This document shows, piece by piece, positions 17,244 through 25,257 of a stretch of DNA of 64,000 bases (position 1 is the first letter of the stretch; each line of letters begins with the position of its first letter). Source of the stretch: Candidatus Acididesulfobacter guangdongensis (GTDB taxonomy: Bacteria; SZUA-79; Acidulodesulfobacterales; Acidulodesulfobacteraceae); the NCBI GenBank assembly GCA_004195045.1, contig SGBC01000003.1, positions 310,001 to 374,000 on the forward strand, given 5' to 3'. The notes under the pieces are model-generated. The model was not told where the DNA came from. It worked only from the letters and a program-made list of their open reading frames with translations, and did no database searches. The position numbers and the translations under genes are program-made.

Positions 17244-17283
17244 TTGACAAACCTGATTGGTATATTCTATATTTAGAATATAC
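17244..17283 (+). promoter_or_regulatory. Promoter with overlapping palindromic operator for the ArsR/shdr region
   Basis: TTGACA (17244-17249) and TATATT (17268-17273) are 18 bases apart. A perfect inverted repeat, GTATATTCTA (17260-17269) and TAGAATATAC (17274-17283) around TATT, covers the -10 element. Winged-helix ArsR-type repressors bind such AT-rich dyads, so autoregulation is likely. No convincing separate promoter is visible in the 108 bases between the regulator and shdrC1, so this site may control the whole cluster. Confidence 0.75.
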
Positions 17284-17366
17284 GGATATTAAAAATTAAA
17301 TTTAATAATTACTTAATTTAATAGTTTATTAATTTTTTATTTAATCATAAAATCAGGTTTTAAAAA

Positions 17367-17738
17367 GTGAATCAAAATTATTGCGATAACGAAAATAATT
17401 TAAATAATAAATGTAAAGAATTAGCTAATATATTTAAATTATTATCAAATCCCACAAGACTCGGCATCCTTTGCATAGTTTGCGATGAGGAAGTTAGCGT
17501 AAACGACATATCTTCGGTGTTAGGAAAGTCTCAATCCAATATTTCTCAGCATTTATCGGTTTTAAGAAATACAAATATGGTAGATTTTAAGAGGGAAGAC
17601 AACAAATTGCGGTATTTCCTTAAAAATACCAAAATAAGCCAGCTTATAAAAGATATTAAGGATGTTCAGAAAACCAGCGATTTAAAAGAATTAAAAATAT
17701 CTCAGTCTGCTTCAAGCAATAGTAGTTATAAAAGTTAA
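17367..17738 (+). CDS. ArsR-family winged-helix regulator (sHdrR-like by context)
   Basis: A 123-residue repressor-type protein. The ArsR helix-turn-helix is clear: LANIFKLLSNPTRLGILCIV, then VNDISSVLGKSQSNISQHLSVLRNTNMVDFKREDNKLRYFL. Cysteines at 6, 16, 36 and 39 could sense thiols or sulfane sulfur; Cys36 and Cys39 flank the recognition core. ArsR-type sHdrR proteins control shdr-lbpA genes in other sulfur oxidisers. The gene directly precedes shdrC1, so this role is likely, though the cysteine spacing is not the textbook pair. The start is GTG with no strong ribosome site. The promoter carries a palindromic operator. Confidence 0.8.
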   Translation: MNQNYCDNENNLNNKCKELANIFKLLSNPTRLGILCIVCDEEVSVNDISSVLGKSQSNISQHLSVLRNTNMVDFKREDNKLRYFLKNTKISQLIKDIKDVQKTSDLKELKISQSASSNSSYKS

Positions 17739-17846
17739 AAATCTTATCGCCGTTTTTTAGTCAGGTCGGTAAGTTTATTTATTTTGTTTTAATAGTTAAC
17801 AGTCTAACAATTAAATAAGAATTACGAATAAGGAGGATATTCTAAA

Positions 17847-18581
17847 ATGAGTGAAGAAGCAAAAAATCCGATTACGGAGAAGATTGAAAGTACCAAAGGC
17901 GGACATTTTTATAAAGAAATCATGAAAGATTTCCGAATTAAAGAATCTCTGCACGGCTGTCTTAATTGCGGTACTTGCGTTGCAAACTGTCCTGCAGCCG
18001 CTTTTTATGATTACTCTCCACGCGAAGTATGTCAGATGATGATAGAGGGCGATGAAGAGACTATTGAAGAATACATGAAGAGCAAAATATGGAACTGTGC
18101 TCAATGTTTCAGCTGCAAATACAGATGTCCTAAAGAAAATTCGGCAGCCGATATCGTTATGACTATGAGAGAAATTGCAGTAAGGGAAGGATTAGCTGCA
18201 GAAGCTCTTGCCGGGTACACAAGAATAGCAAAATTAGTTTTAACCCGCGGAAATCAGCTTGCGCCGGATATGTTGTCGCCTGATGCCTTTCCTGATTGGG
18301 GTCCAAGGATGATTGAATTATCTTCAAAAAAAATGGAAATGAGAGAAGAACTTTTTAAGGGATTTCCAGGAATGAATGTTGTTGACAGAGCATGGGCAGC
18401 TGAAGATTTTACAATTTATGAAATGCAAAGAATTTGGGAAGAAAGCGGCGCATTAGAAAAAGTAGGAACAGTGTTCCCGTTTTTGGTGGACATAGTGCAG
18501 GATGATATGGAAGATAAAAAGGAAGAAATGGAAGCCAGAATTGAAGAAAAAAAAGCTAAGTTAGCTGCAGCAGGAAAATAA
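17847..18581 (+). CDS. shdrC1: sHdrC1, iron-sulfur subunit of the sulfur-oxidising Hdr-like complex
   Basis: A 244-residue subunit with two classical [4Fe-4S] sites: Cys38-x2-Cys41-x2-Cys44-x3-Cys48-Pro and Cys84-x2-Cys87-x2-Cys90-x3-Cys94-Pro. These pass electrons between the HdrA flavin and the HdrB subunit. The cytoplasmic sHdr complex oxidises sulfane sulfur bound to lipoate on LbpA towards sulfite. The C-terminus is a Glu/Lys-rich helix (about 200-244). AAGGAGG lies eight bases before the ATG. It opens the order C1-B1-A-C2-B2. The presence of lbpA and lipoate-assembly genes separates it from methanogen HdrABC. Confidence 0.9.
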   Translation: MSEEAKNPITEKIESTKGGHFYKEIMKDFRIKESLHGCLNCGTCVANCPAAAFYDYSPREVCQMMIEGDEETIEEYMKSKIWNCAQCFSCKYRCPKENSAADIVMTMREIAVREGLAAEALAGYTRIAKLVLTRGNQLAPDMLSPDAFPDWGPRMIELSSKKMEMREELFKGFPGMNVVDRAWAAEDFTIYEMQRIWEESGALEKVGTVFPFLVDIVQDDMEDKKEEMEARIEEKKAKLAAAGK

Positions 18582-18790
18582 AATATAACGCTTATTTATT
18601 TAATAAATTTTTGTAAGTCATGCTATTATGAAAATTTATACTGGTTTAAAAAAATAAAAATTAGTAATATTTTAGATTTAAGTTTATAGTACAATTTATA
18701 GATAATTTAATAGATAATTTAGATATCTTAATAATTAATAACGTTACATTAAAAGAAAGCTATATTAAATTAACAAGGAGGGCATTATCG

Positions 18791-19882
18791 ATGTCTTACG
18801 AAATAAACGACGTTAAAACCGCCATTAATCATGGAAAAGGAATGAGTTATCATGTGCATGATATAAGAGCGGAAATGAAAAGGCTGGAAGAAGAAGGAGA
18901 AATTAAAATCGGTCATATTATCGGACCGTACAAGGAAGAAGAAGTTATGTACGGAATTAAAAAGAAGATTCCTCTGGATATGCATTATCAGCATAAGAGC
19001 TGCGGACAGTGCGCAAACTTGCCGGGCGTTCCAAGATCTAATTTTTACTATAGAGACAAGCTTGGAATTAAATACTATAACGATATGCAGCAAACTTCCT
19101 GTACTGCTTGGAATTACCATGCATCCGGTCTTGGAAACTTGGTTCAGCTCGGAGCTGTCGCTGCAAGAAATTGGCACAGAGCTTATGAAGAAGGTTATAA
19201 CTTTACGATTCATTGCGTTACAAGTTTCGGAAATTATCTTGAAATGAGACATTTACTTGTCGGCAATAAAGAACTGAGAGATGAAGTTAAAAAAATATTG
19301 GCAAAGTTAGGCAGAGAATTGGTAATACCGGAAGAAATTGTACATGACAGCGAAATTGCATATGCATTGAGAGATAAGATTTTAGCTAATGCAGATCCTA
19401 AGAGACTTGAAGGAATTAAAGGATTAGTTGGAGTTGAACATTACGGATGTCATTTCTTCAAACAGGTTTCAGATGATATAATAGGCGGTAAAAGACCTAT
19501 CGTTGTCGGCGGTCTTGCATCAACGCTTGGCGTTCAGATGGAAGAATATTCTAAATGGTTTATGTGCTGCGGATTTGGGTTTAGACACATTCTCGTTAAC
19601 AGAGAATTTACTAGATCGGCTCAAAATATCAAACTAAAAGCTATTAAAGAAGAAGTTAATCCTGATATGATATTAGTTAATTGCACAGGATGCGGAACAA
19701 CTTTTGATAAAACACAGTGGATTCAGAAGGCTGTCGGAGAGGATTATCATTATCCTGTTATATTTTATTCTCAACTTGCGGCATTGGCGTTAGGAGCTCA
19801 TCCGTTTAAAGAAGCAGGATTAAATTTCCACGTTACTCCTGTAGAACCGCTTCTTGATAAAATGGGAATTTCATATAATTAA
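18791..19882 (+). CDS. shdrB1: sHdrB1, heterodisulfide-reductase-like catalytic subunit
   Basis: A 363-residue CCG-domain protein. Cysteines at 71, 74, 104 and 142 lie in the first half. In the second half Cys220, the CCG pair Cys259-Cys260, and Cys298-x2-Cys301 form the conserved CCG-domain cluster that binds the non-cubane iron-sulfur centre in HdrB. The first half lacks a clean CCG motif, a known asymmetry in sHdrB1. The start has AAGGAGG at 18775-18781. A 209-base gap separates it from shdrC1, with no gene or strong hairpin in it. Confidence 0.88.
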   Translation: MSYEINDVKTAINHGKGMSYHVHDIRAEMKRLEEEGEIKIGHIIGPYKEEEVMYGIKKKIPLDMHYQHKSCGQCANLPGVPRSNFYYRDKLGIKYYNDMQQTSCTAWNYHASGLGNLVQLGAVAARNWHRAYEEGYNFTIHCVTSFGNYLEMRHLLVGNKELRDEVKKILAKLGRELVIPEEIVHDSEIAYALRDKILANADPKRLEGIKGLVGVEHYGCHFFKQVSDDIIGGKRPIVVGGLASTLGVQMEEYSKWFMCCGFGFRHILVNREFTRSAQNIKLKAIKEEVNPDMILVNCTGCGTTFDKTQWIQKAVGEDYHYPVIFYSQLAALALGAHPFKEAGLNFHVTPVEPLLDKMGISYN

Positions 19883-20003
19883 TTTAATATTTAATATATG
19901 TGATTTGAGGTATAAAATATTTTAAGGTATATTGTATAACTTAACATATTTAAATTATTAACAAATATAAATAAATTAATTTTCTCAAAAATGGCGCGAG
20001 CTT

Positions 20004-20035
20004 TCGATGTAGCAAGTTTAGTTTCGCTACATCGA
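20004..20035 (+). promoter_or_regulatory. 10-bp hairpin between shdrB1 and shdrA
   Basis: TCGATGTAGC (20004-20013) and GCTACATCGA (20026-20035) pair perfectly across a 12-base loop, inside the 254-base gap of the shdr operon. No T run follows, so it is more likely an mRNA processing or stability element, or a protein site, than a terminator. Confidence 0.55.
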
Positions 20036-20136
20036 TCGTTGATTATGCCTTATATTTGAATTTCTGACATTAGATATAGGGTAAGTGCCAAAAAACTATT
20101 TAAATATATTATTTATTAACAAGGAGGTATTTTAAG

Positions 20137-21183
20137 GTGAAAACAGTTTTAGTTATCGGCGGAGGAGTTACAGGTCTTAAAGCATCGCATGAATTAGCAG
20201 AAATGGGATACAATGTTTCATTGGTTGAAAAACAGGATTATCTCGGCGGACAGGTTGCAAAACACAAGTATTATAAATTAGCGCCGGATATGCGTTTAGT
20301 AAGCGAAGTTCTTGACCCTGTTATTAAAAATGTAGAAAGCAATTCCAATATTAAAGTTCATAAACACTCGACAATTACAGCACTATCCGGTAATGCTCCT
20401 GAGTTTAAAGTCAAAATCAAAAATTCAAAAGGCGAATCTGAAGAAACTTTTGGCGCCATTGTTGTAGCAACAGGTTTTGAACATTTTGATCCAACTGTTA
20501 AGCAGGAATACGGTTATAGCAGATTTAAAGATGTTGTCACAAACGCAGAAGTGGAAGAATTGCTTAATCCAAGTGGACCTACAAAAGGCGAACTTAAAAG
20601 ACCGTCTGATGGAAAAATTCCAAAAAAAGTCGCAATATTTCAATGTGTCGGTTCAAGAGATAAGCAGGTCGGAAATCCTTATTGCTGCAGAGTAGGCTGC
20701 GTTGTTTCGACAAAGCAGGCTATTGAAATTAAAGAAAAATATCCTGATACTGAAGTTTATGTTTATTACATGGATATGAGAATGTTTGGCAGAGGATGGG
20801 AAGAATTATACGGAAAAGCTATGGAAGAATATGAAGTTATTTTTACGAGAGGCAGAGGCGCAGAAGTAACACTGAAAAATCAGCAATTATCATTGAGAGC
20901 TGAAGAAACTATCATGGACAGACCTATTCAACATTCTGTTGATATGATAATTTTAGCGGCAGGACAAGCGCCTGGCGATGGAACTATCGAAGCAGCTAAA
21001 ATACTCGGAATTAAACAAAATGAGTATGGTTATTTGGCTCCAAAAGATGATTTTTTAAGTCCTAATGAATCTTCTAAAGCCGGAATATTTATTGCCGGAG
21101 CAGATAAAGGTCCGTTGGATGTAGAAAATTGTATAGTTGAAGGAGCTGCTGTAGCTGCAAAAGTTGCTTCATCTTTAAAATAA
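20137..21183 (+). CDS. shdrA: sHdrA, FAD-containing core subunit
   Basis: A 348-residue flavoprotein. The N-terminal Rossmann motif VIGGGVTGLKASHELAEMG binds FAD; IVVATGFE and a C-terminal IFIAGADKGPLDVENCIVEGAAVA complete the site. An inserted cluster motif, Cys170-x12-Cys183-Cys184-x3-Cys188, binds [4Fe-4S]. The length matches the short sHdrA of sulfur oxidisers rather than the 650-residue methanogen HdrA. The start is GTG with AAGGAGG upstream. The gene is followed after 52 bases by shdrC2, with no hyp gene between them, unlike the common shdrC1B1A-hyp-C2B2 order. Confidence 0.9.
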   Translation: MKTVLVIGGGVTGLKASHELAEMGYNVSLVEKQDYLGGQVAKHKYYKLAPDMRLVSEVLDPVIKNVESNSNIKVHKHSTITALSGNAPEFKVKIKNSKGESEETFGAIVVATGFEHFDPTVKQEYGYSRFKDVVTNAEVEELLNPSGPTKGELKRPSDGKIPKKVAIFQCVGSRDKQVGNPYCCRVGCVVSTKQAIEIKEKYPDTEVYVYYMDMRMFGRGWEELYGKAMEEYEVIFTRGRGAEVTLKNQQLSLRAEETIMDRPIQHSVDMIILAAGQAPGDGTIEAAKILGIKQNEYGYLAPKDDFLSPNESSKAGIFIAGADKGPLDVENCIVEGAAVAAKVASSLK

Positions 21184-21235
21184 TTTTAGAATAAATTAAA
21201 ATTCTAACAAAGAAATAATTAAGGAGTTAATTAAT

Positions 21236-21880
21236 ATGGCGGAAAATACTGATAAAATGGTTATTGACGGCGTAGAGCTTGTAGGTATTTGGAAAGAATT
21301 TATGCCGTCAAGAATTTTATATGAAGATGTTACTACAGAATTTCTTGACGAAGTTAAAAAATTGCCAGGAGGCGCAACGATCGCAAAATGCTATCAATGC
21401 GGAACATGTACAGGCGGTTGTACATTGCCTGAGTTTGTTGATAAATTCAACCCGCGCGGTTTTATAAATCTTGTCAGAAGAGGACATTATGACATTTTAG
21501 TATCTGATTATAAGGATTTAGTATGGAAATGCGTTTCCTGCAACAGATGCACTCATAGATGTCCAAAAGGTGTTAATACTCAGGAAGTTGTGAGAGCTAT
21601 CGCAAAATTCCTTGAAGATAAAAAGGTCTTTGGTAAATTAACAAATGACGAAGCATTTGACGAAATATTTATGGACGAAGTCATCAGTGACGGAAGAATA
21701 GATGAAGTCAAAATAGTAAAAGACTTCTATTCTAAAACAGGAAGACTCAAAGATATGATGAGCGGAGACCAATTATCCTTAGGCTTTAAAATGTTTACAA
21801 GCGGGAGAATTAAACTATTTGGAGGCAAAATTAAAGATTGGAAAAAAGTCTCCCAGAGGTTAAAGGAGGAATTACAATGA
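21236..21880 (+). CDS. shdrC2: sHdrC2, second iron-sulfur subunit
   Basis: A 214-residue HdrC-type protein with two [4Fe-4S] motifs, Cys52-x2-Cys55-x2-Cys58-x3-Cys62 (followed by Thr rather than Pro) and Cys99-x2-Cys102-x2-Cys105-x3-Cys109-Pro. The two clusters are closer together than usual for a soluble electron carrier of this type, with a C-terminal tail of about 100 residues. TAAGGAG precedes the ATG. Its stop codon overlaps the next start (ATGA), so the C2 and B2 subunits are translationally coupled and should be made in equal amounts. Confidence 0.9.
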   Translation: MAENTDKMVIDGVELVGIWKEFMPSRILYEDVTTEFLDEVKKLPGGATIAKCYQCGTCTGGCTLPEFVDKFNPRGFINLVRRGHYDILVSDYKDLVWKCVSCNRCTHRCPKGVNTQEVVRAIAKFLEDKKVFGKLTNDEAFDEIFMDEVISDGRIDEVKIVKDFYSKTGRLKDMMSGDQLSLGFKMFTSGRIKLFGGKIKDWKKVSQRLKEELQ

Positions 21881-22782
21881 AATTAGGTTATTTTCCAGGC
21901 TGTTCATTAAAGGGAATGGCAAGAGCATATGATGAATCTACAAAAATAGTTGCCGAAGGTTTTGGCATTGAATTAATGGAAATAGATGATTTTAACTGCT
22001 GCGGCGCATTAGAAGCCAAAGGTTCTAATGAAAAACTTTCATATATGCTTCCGGCTAGAGTTATGGATTCTGCTAAAGGCAGATTTCATGTAGATGCTGT
22101 GGTTACGCCATGCAATGGTTGCTATCACAGTTTGCTGAGAACTAACGCCGCTATGAATGAAAATGCAAATGCCAAAAGCGATGTTATAAGTTTTTTAAAA
22201 GATGTCGGATACGGTTCTTATGAAGGTGATATAGACGTTAGACATTTTCTTGAATTATTTTATAATGAAGTAGGACCTGAAAAAGTAAAAAATGCGGTAA
22301 AAAAATCTCTAAAAGGTTTGAAAGTTGCTTCTTATTACGGCTGCTTATATGAAAGACCTAAAACTATTACTAAAACCGGCTATAAAAGCAATAGAGACGA
22401 TTCCGAAAATCCGTACTTTCAGGATGAGCTTTTAGCTGCTACCGGAGCCGAGATTGTAAAATTCGATGCTGCTGCTTCATGCTGCGGAGGCGCTCATGCT
22501 CTTCAGGATGAATCGTTGTCGGCAACGTTATCGGCTACTATCTTATCAGCAGCCAAAAAAGCTGGAGCCGATATTTTAGCTCTTCCTTGTCCGCTATGCG
22601 GCGCTGCATTAGATATAAAACAGCCCGAAATAGTTAAAGTTCACGGAAATGACGCAAAAATTCCGGTTGTTTATTTTACTCAATTGATAGGTCTTTCTAT
22701 GGGAAAATCTGCTAAAGATTTAAAATTGACAGATCCTATTTCTAATCCGATGGATGTGTTAAAATCTAAAGGATTGGTTTAA
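21877..22782 (+). CDS. shdrB2: sHdrB2, second heterodisulfide-reductase-like catalytic subunit
   Basis: A 301-residue protein with two complete CCG domains: Cys9, Cys41-Cys42, Cys79-x2-Cys82, and Cys156, Cys202-Cys203, Cys238-x2-Cys241. This is the full HdrB pattern expected for a non-cubane cluster. I chose ATG 21877 because AAAGGAGG precedes it and the protein then opens with the family hallmark MKLGYFPGCS; the longer in-frame reading lies inside shdrC2. It ends the operon before a terminator-like hairpin at 22843. Confidence 0.92.
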   Translation: MKLGYFPGCSLKGMARAYDESTKIVAEGFGIELMEIDDFNCCGALEAKGSNEKLSYMLPARVMDSAKGRFHVDAVVTPCNGCYHSLLRTNAAMNENANAKSDVISFLKDVGYGSYEGDIDVRHFLELFYNEVGPEKVKNAVKKSLKGLKVASYYGCLYERPKTITKTGYKSNRDDSENPYFQDELLAATGAEIVKFDAAASCCGGAHALQDESLSATLSATILSAAKKAGADILALPCPLCGAALDIKQPEIVKVHGNDAKIPVVYFTQLIGLSMGKSAKDLKLTDPISNPMDVLKSKGLV

Positions 22783-22842
22783 GTTTTATCTTGTAAGCAC
22801 ATAAGATAATTAGCCGTAATTTAGATTGTCTTATATAATTTT

Positions 22843-22901
22843 ATGCCTATCTTTTAATTAGTAGTTTAATGATTATTAATTAAATTTTAGGCATTTTTTT
22901 T
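22843..22901 (+). terminator. Terminator-like hairpin after shdrB2
   Basis: ATGCCTA...TTTTAATTA pairs with TAATTAAA...TTAGGCAT in an imperfect long stem, followed by seven or more T. It would end the shdr transcript before the lipoate genes. Confidence 0.6.
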
Positions 22902-22916
22902 AAATTAATATAAATA

Positions 22917-22967
22917 TGCTTAACCGAGCAAAGAAATGCATATATATTTTCTATTGCAAGATTAAGG
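22917..22967 (+). repeat. Dispersed repeat, outer module only (copy D)
   Basis: TGCTTAACCGAGCAAAGAAA... to ...CTATTGCAAGATTAAGG matches the right half of the copies at 48055 and 58153, without the inner GGTGTCAGATT palindrome. Confidence 0.8.
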
Positions 22968-22979
22968 TAACATAAACTA

Positions 22980-23008
22980 TTGTCAAGCAGATAAAAATGT
23001 AGTATTAT
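22980..23008 (+). promoter_or_regulatory. Promoter of the first lipoate-binding protein gene
   Basis: TTGTCA (22980-22985) and TATTAT (23003-23008) with a 17-base spacer, about 70 bases before lbpA. This suggests the lipoate-binding protein has its own transcript. Confidence 0.5.
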
Positions 23009-23078
23009 AAATTTTGATAAATTTTATTAACAATTACAAAATTTAACAAAAAAATTATTTTAAGGAGAAAAGAATCTT

Positions 23079-23516
23079 ATGGCTAAAATGAATGGATGCG
23101 ATATTCCAGAGGAACTTTATTACAATATCGAAAAGCATGTTTGGGGTAAAATTGAATCTGACGGAACCATTTTAATGGGTATGACAAGCGTTGCAGCAAG
23201 TCTTGCCGGAAAACTATTGTACATTACTCCAAAAAAAGTAGGACAAAAAGTTGCTCAGTTGAAATCTGTCGCTACCGTTGAAAGCGGAAAATATGTCGGT
23301 CCCGTTCCTGCACCTTTCGGCGGCGAGATTATTGCAATTAATGAAGAACTGAAAGCGGACGTTTCACCTATCAACAGTGATCCATACGGTAAAGGCTGGG
23401 TTTGTAAAATTAAACCCGCTGATATAGAAGCAGATAAAAAAAATTTATTGACAGGAAAAGAGGCCGTAGAAGCTTATAAGAAAAAAATAGAAGCCGACGG
23501 AATTAAATGCGAATAA
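23079..23516 (+). CDS. lbpA: Lipoate-binding protein LbpA, copy 1
   Basis: A 145-residue GcvH-like carrier. The lipoylation hairpin is ATVESGKYVGPVPAPFGG with Lys71 as the modified residue. The ESGK-aromatic-VGP pattern is that of LbpA of sHdr systems rather than the ESVKA of glycine cleavage H proteins. LbpA carries sulfur on lipoate as substrate for sHdr. The start has AAGGAGA upstream. It lies between the shdr operon and the lipoate-assembly genes. Clearly paralogous to the next gene, sharing the opening C-(D/N)-IPE-(E/D)-LYY-(N/D)-IE. Confidence 0.92.
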   Translation: MAKMNGCDIPEELYYNIEKHVWGKIESDGTILMGMTSVAASLAGKLLYITPKKVGQKVAQLKSVATVESGKYVGPVPAPFGGEIIAINEELKADVSPINSDPYGKGWVCKIKPADIEADKKNLLTGKEAVEAYKKKIEADGIKCE

Positions 23517-23760
23517 TTAAAAACATTAAATAAACCTCTAATTTAAATTATTTTTTTTAAATTATATAGTTTCTATTATATGCGTCTGTAAATTAGCTGC
23601 AAAAATATGTATAATTCTATAAATTTCTTATATATCGGCTGAATAAATTATTAAAAGAAAATTTATATTATTCATTATATATGTGTGCTGTTTATATATA
23701 ACATTTATATATAACATTTATAGACGCGTTATTTTAAATTAAGACGGGAGGATATTTTCA

Positions 23761-24207
23761 ATGGCTATTTTAAATGAATGTAATATCCCTGAAGACCTCT
23801 ATTATGATATAGAAAATCAGGTTTGGGGAAAAAAAAATGACGACGGAACATTTACTTTCGGTATGACTGATCCGGCTCAATCGCTTGCCGGAAAAATATT
23901 ATATGCCGACGTTAAACCTGTCGGAAAAATTATAAAAAAAGGGAAAAGTGCTGCAACTATCGAAAGCGGAAAATACGTCGGTCCGTTTCCTATGCCTTTT
24001 TCAGGAGAAATAGTCGCTGTTAACGCTGAATTAGAAAGCGACTCCCACATTATTAATTTAGATCCGTACGGAAAAGGCTGGTTAGTTAAATTAAAGCCGC
24101 TGCCTGAAGCCGCATCAGATATAAATTTATTGCCAACCGGTGAAGCAGCAGTGAATGCTTATAGAAAAAAATTAGAAGATGAAGAAATAATTTGTAAAAA
24201 AAGATAA
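23761..24207 (+). CDS. lbpA2: Lipoate-binding protein LbpA, copy 2
   Basis: A 148-residue paralogue of the preceding gene, with the modified Lys71 in ATIESGKYVGPFPMPFSG. It follows GGGAGG and is 22 bases from the radical SAM gene downstream, so it is likely co-transcribed with lipoate assembly. Differences lie mainly in residues 20-35 and in the C-terminus. The two copies may serve different partners, for example one for sHdr and one for a sulfur donor. That is inference. Confidence 0.92.
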   Translation: MAILNECNIPEDLYYDIENQVWGKKNDDGTFTFGMTDPAQSLAGKILYADVKPVGKIIKKGKSAATIESGKYVGPFPMPFSGEIVAVNAELESDSHIINLDPYGKGWLVKLKPLPEAASDINLLPTGEAAVNAYRKKLEDEEIICKKR

Positions 24208-24229
24208 TAAAAAAAAAGAGATAATAATT

Positions 24230-25231
24230 ATGAGCTACTATGAATTTGATAAACAAATAAGTTCTAAATATATTAATGGTTTTAATATCAGAAAAAATAA
24301 TTTTAATAATGTAATTCATTTTTATGCTCCGAGCATAAAAGCTTATGAAACTGAAGATTTTAAAAATGAAAAATCTGATTCGTTTCCTCCCTTGTCGATA
24401 ACAGGCAGTTCATGTTCATTAAAATGCGACCACTGCAATGCAGAAATATTAAAATCTATGGATTCTGTAATTACCACGGATGACTTATATCACAGAGCGG
24501 CTCAAATATCCAAATCAAAAGGTAAAGGTTTCTTGCTTAGCGGAGGTTCAAACTCTAAGGGCATAGTCGAAATTTTACCTTATATAAATACTATTAAAAA
24601 AATTAAGACTGATTTTAAGCTAAAAGTTATAGTTCATTGCGGTATTATTACCGAAGAAATAGCCGACGGTCTGCTTGATGCCGGCGTTGACTCCGCTATG
24701 CTTGATATAATTGGTGATGAAGACACCATTCGTACCGTTTATCACTTAAAAGCTTCGGTAGAAGATTATGACAATTCTTTAAAATACTTATCTGAAAGAA
24801 ACATTCCATGTTCGCCTCATGTTGTTATAGGTTTGAAACATGGCGAAATTGCAGGTGAATTTAACGCAATAGATGTTATATCGAAACACAGTATATCTTC
24901 TTTAGTTCTTGTTGGGTTTATGCCTATGGGTAACACGAAGATGGAAAATACAGTTCCTCCTGAGCCTGAAGAAATAGGCGATGTTTTTATATATGCCAGA
25001 GAAAAATTTGCCCATACTCCTGTTTTGCTTGGCTGCGAAAGACCATACGGGATGAATAAATTTAAAATAGAGGAACTTGCTGTTAAAGCGGGACTAAACG
25101 GAATCGCATATCCTTCGGAAGGCGTTATACCTTTCAGTAAAGAACTTGAGCTAAAACCATTATATTCCGATGTCTGCTGTTCCTTAATTTTTGCAGAAGA
25201 AGCGCTATCAACTATCAATATAGGCGGTTAA
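24230..25231 (+). CDS. Radical SAM lipoyl synthase (LipS1/LipS2 type), first of a pair
   Basis: A 333-residue radical SAM protein with the cluster motif Cys62-x3-Cys66-x2-Cys69 (SCSLKCDHC) and a GGSNSKG SAM-binding-type segment. Two such proteins together insert the sulfur atoms into octanoyl chains in the recently described sLpl(AB)/LipS1/LipS2 lipoate pathway that travels with shdr genes. This protein and the one at 27013 would be that pair. I cannot assign the numbers 1 and 2 safely from sequence. It starts 22 bases after the second lbpA copy and ends 26 bases before the ligase gene. The upstream site (AAGAGA) is weak. Confidence 0.8.
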   Translation: MSYYEFDKQISSKYINGFNIRKNNFNNVIHFYAPSIKAYETEDFKNEKSDSFPPLSITGSSCSLKCDHCNAEILKSMDSVITTDDLYHRAAQISKSKGKGFLLSGGSNSKGIVEILPYINTIKKIKTDFKLKVIVHCGIITEEIADGLLDAGVDSAMLDIIGDEDTIRTVYHLKASVEDYDNSLKYLSERNIPCSPHVVIGLKHGEIAGEFNAIDVISKHSISSLVLVGFMPMGNTKMENTVPPEPEEIGDVFIYAREKFAHTPVLLGCERPYGMNKFKIEELAVKAGLNGIAYPSEGVIPFSKELELKPLYSDVCCSLIFAEEALSTINIGG

Positions 25232-25257
25232 ATTAATATTAAATAATAAATAATAAA

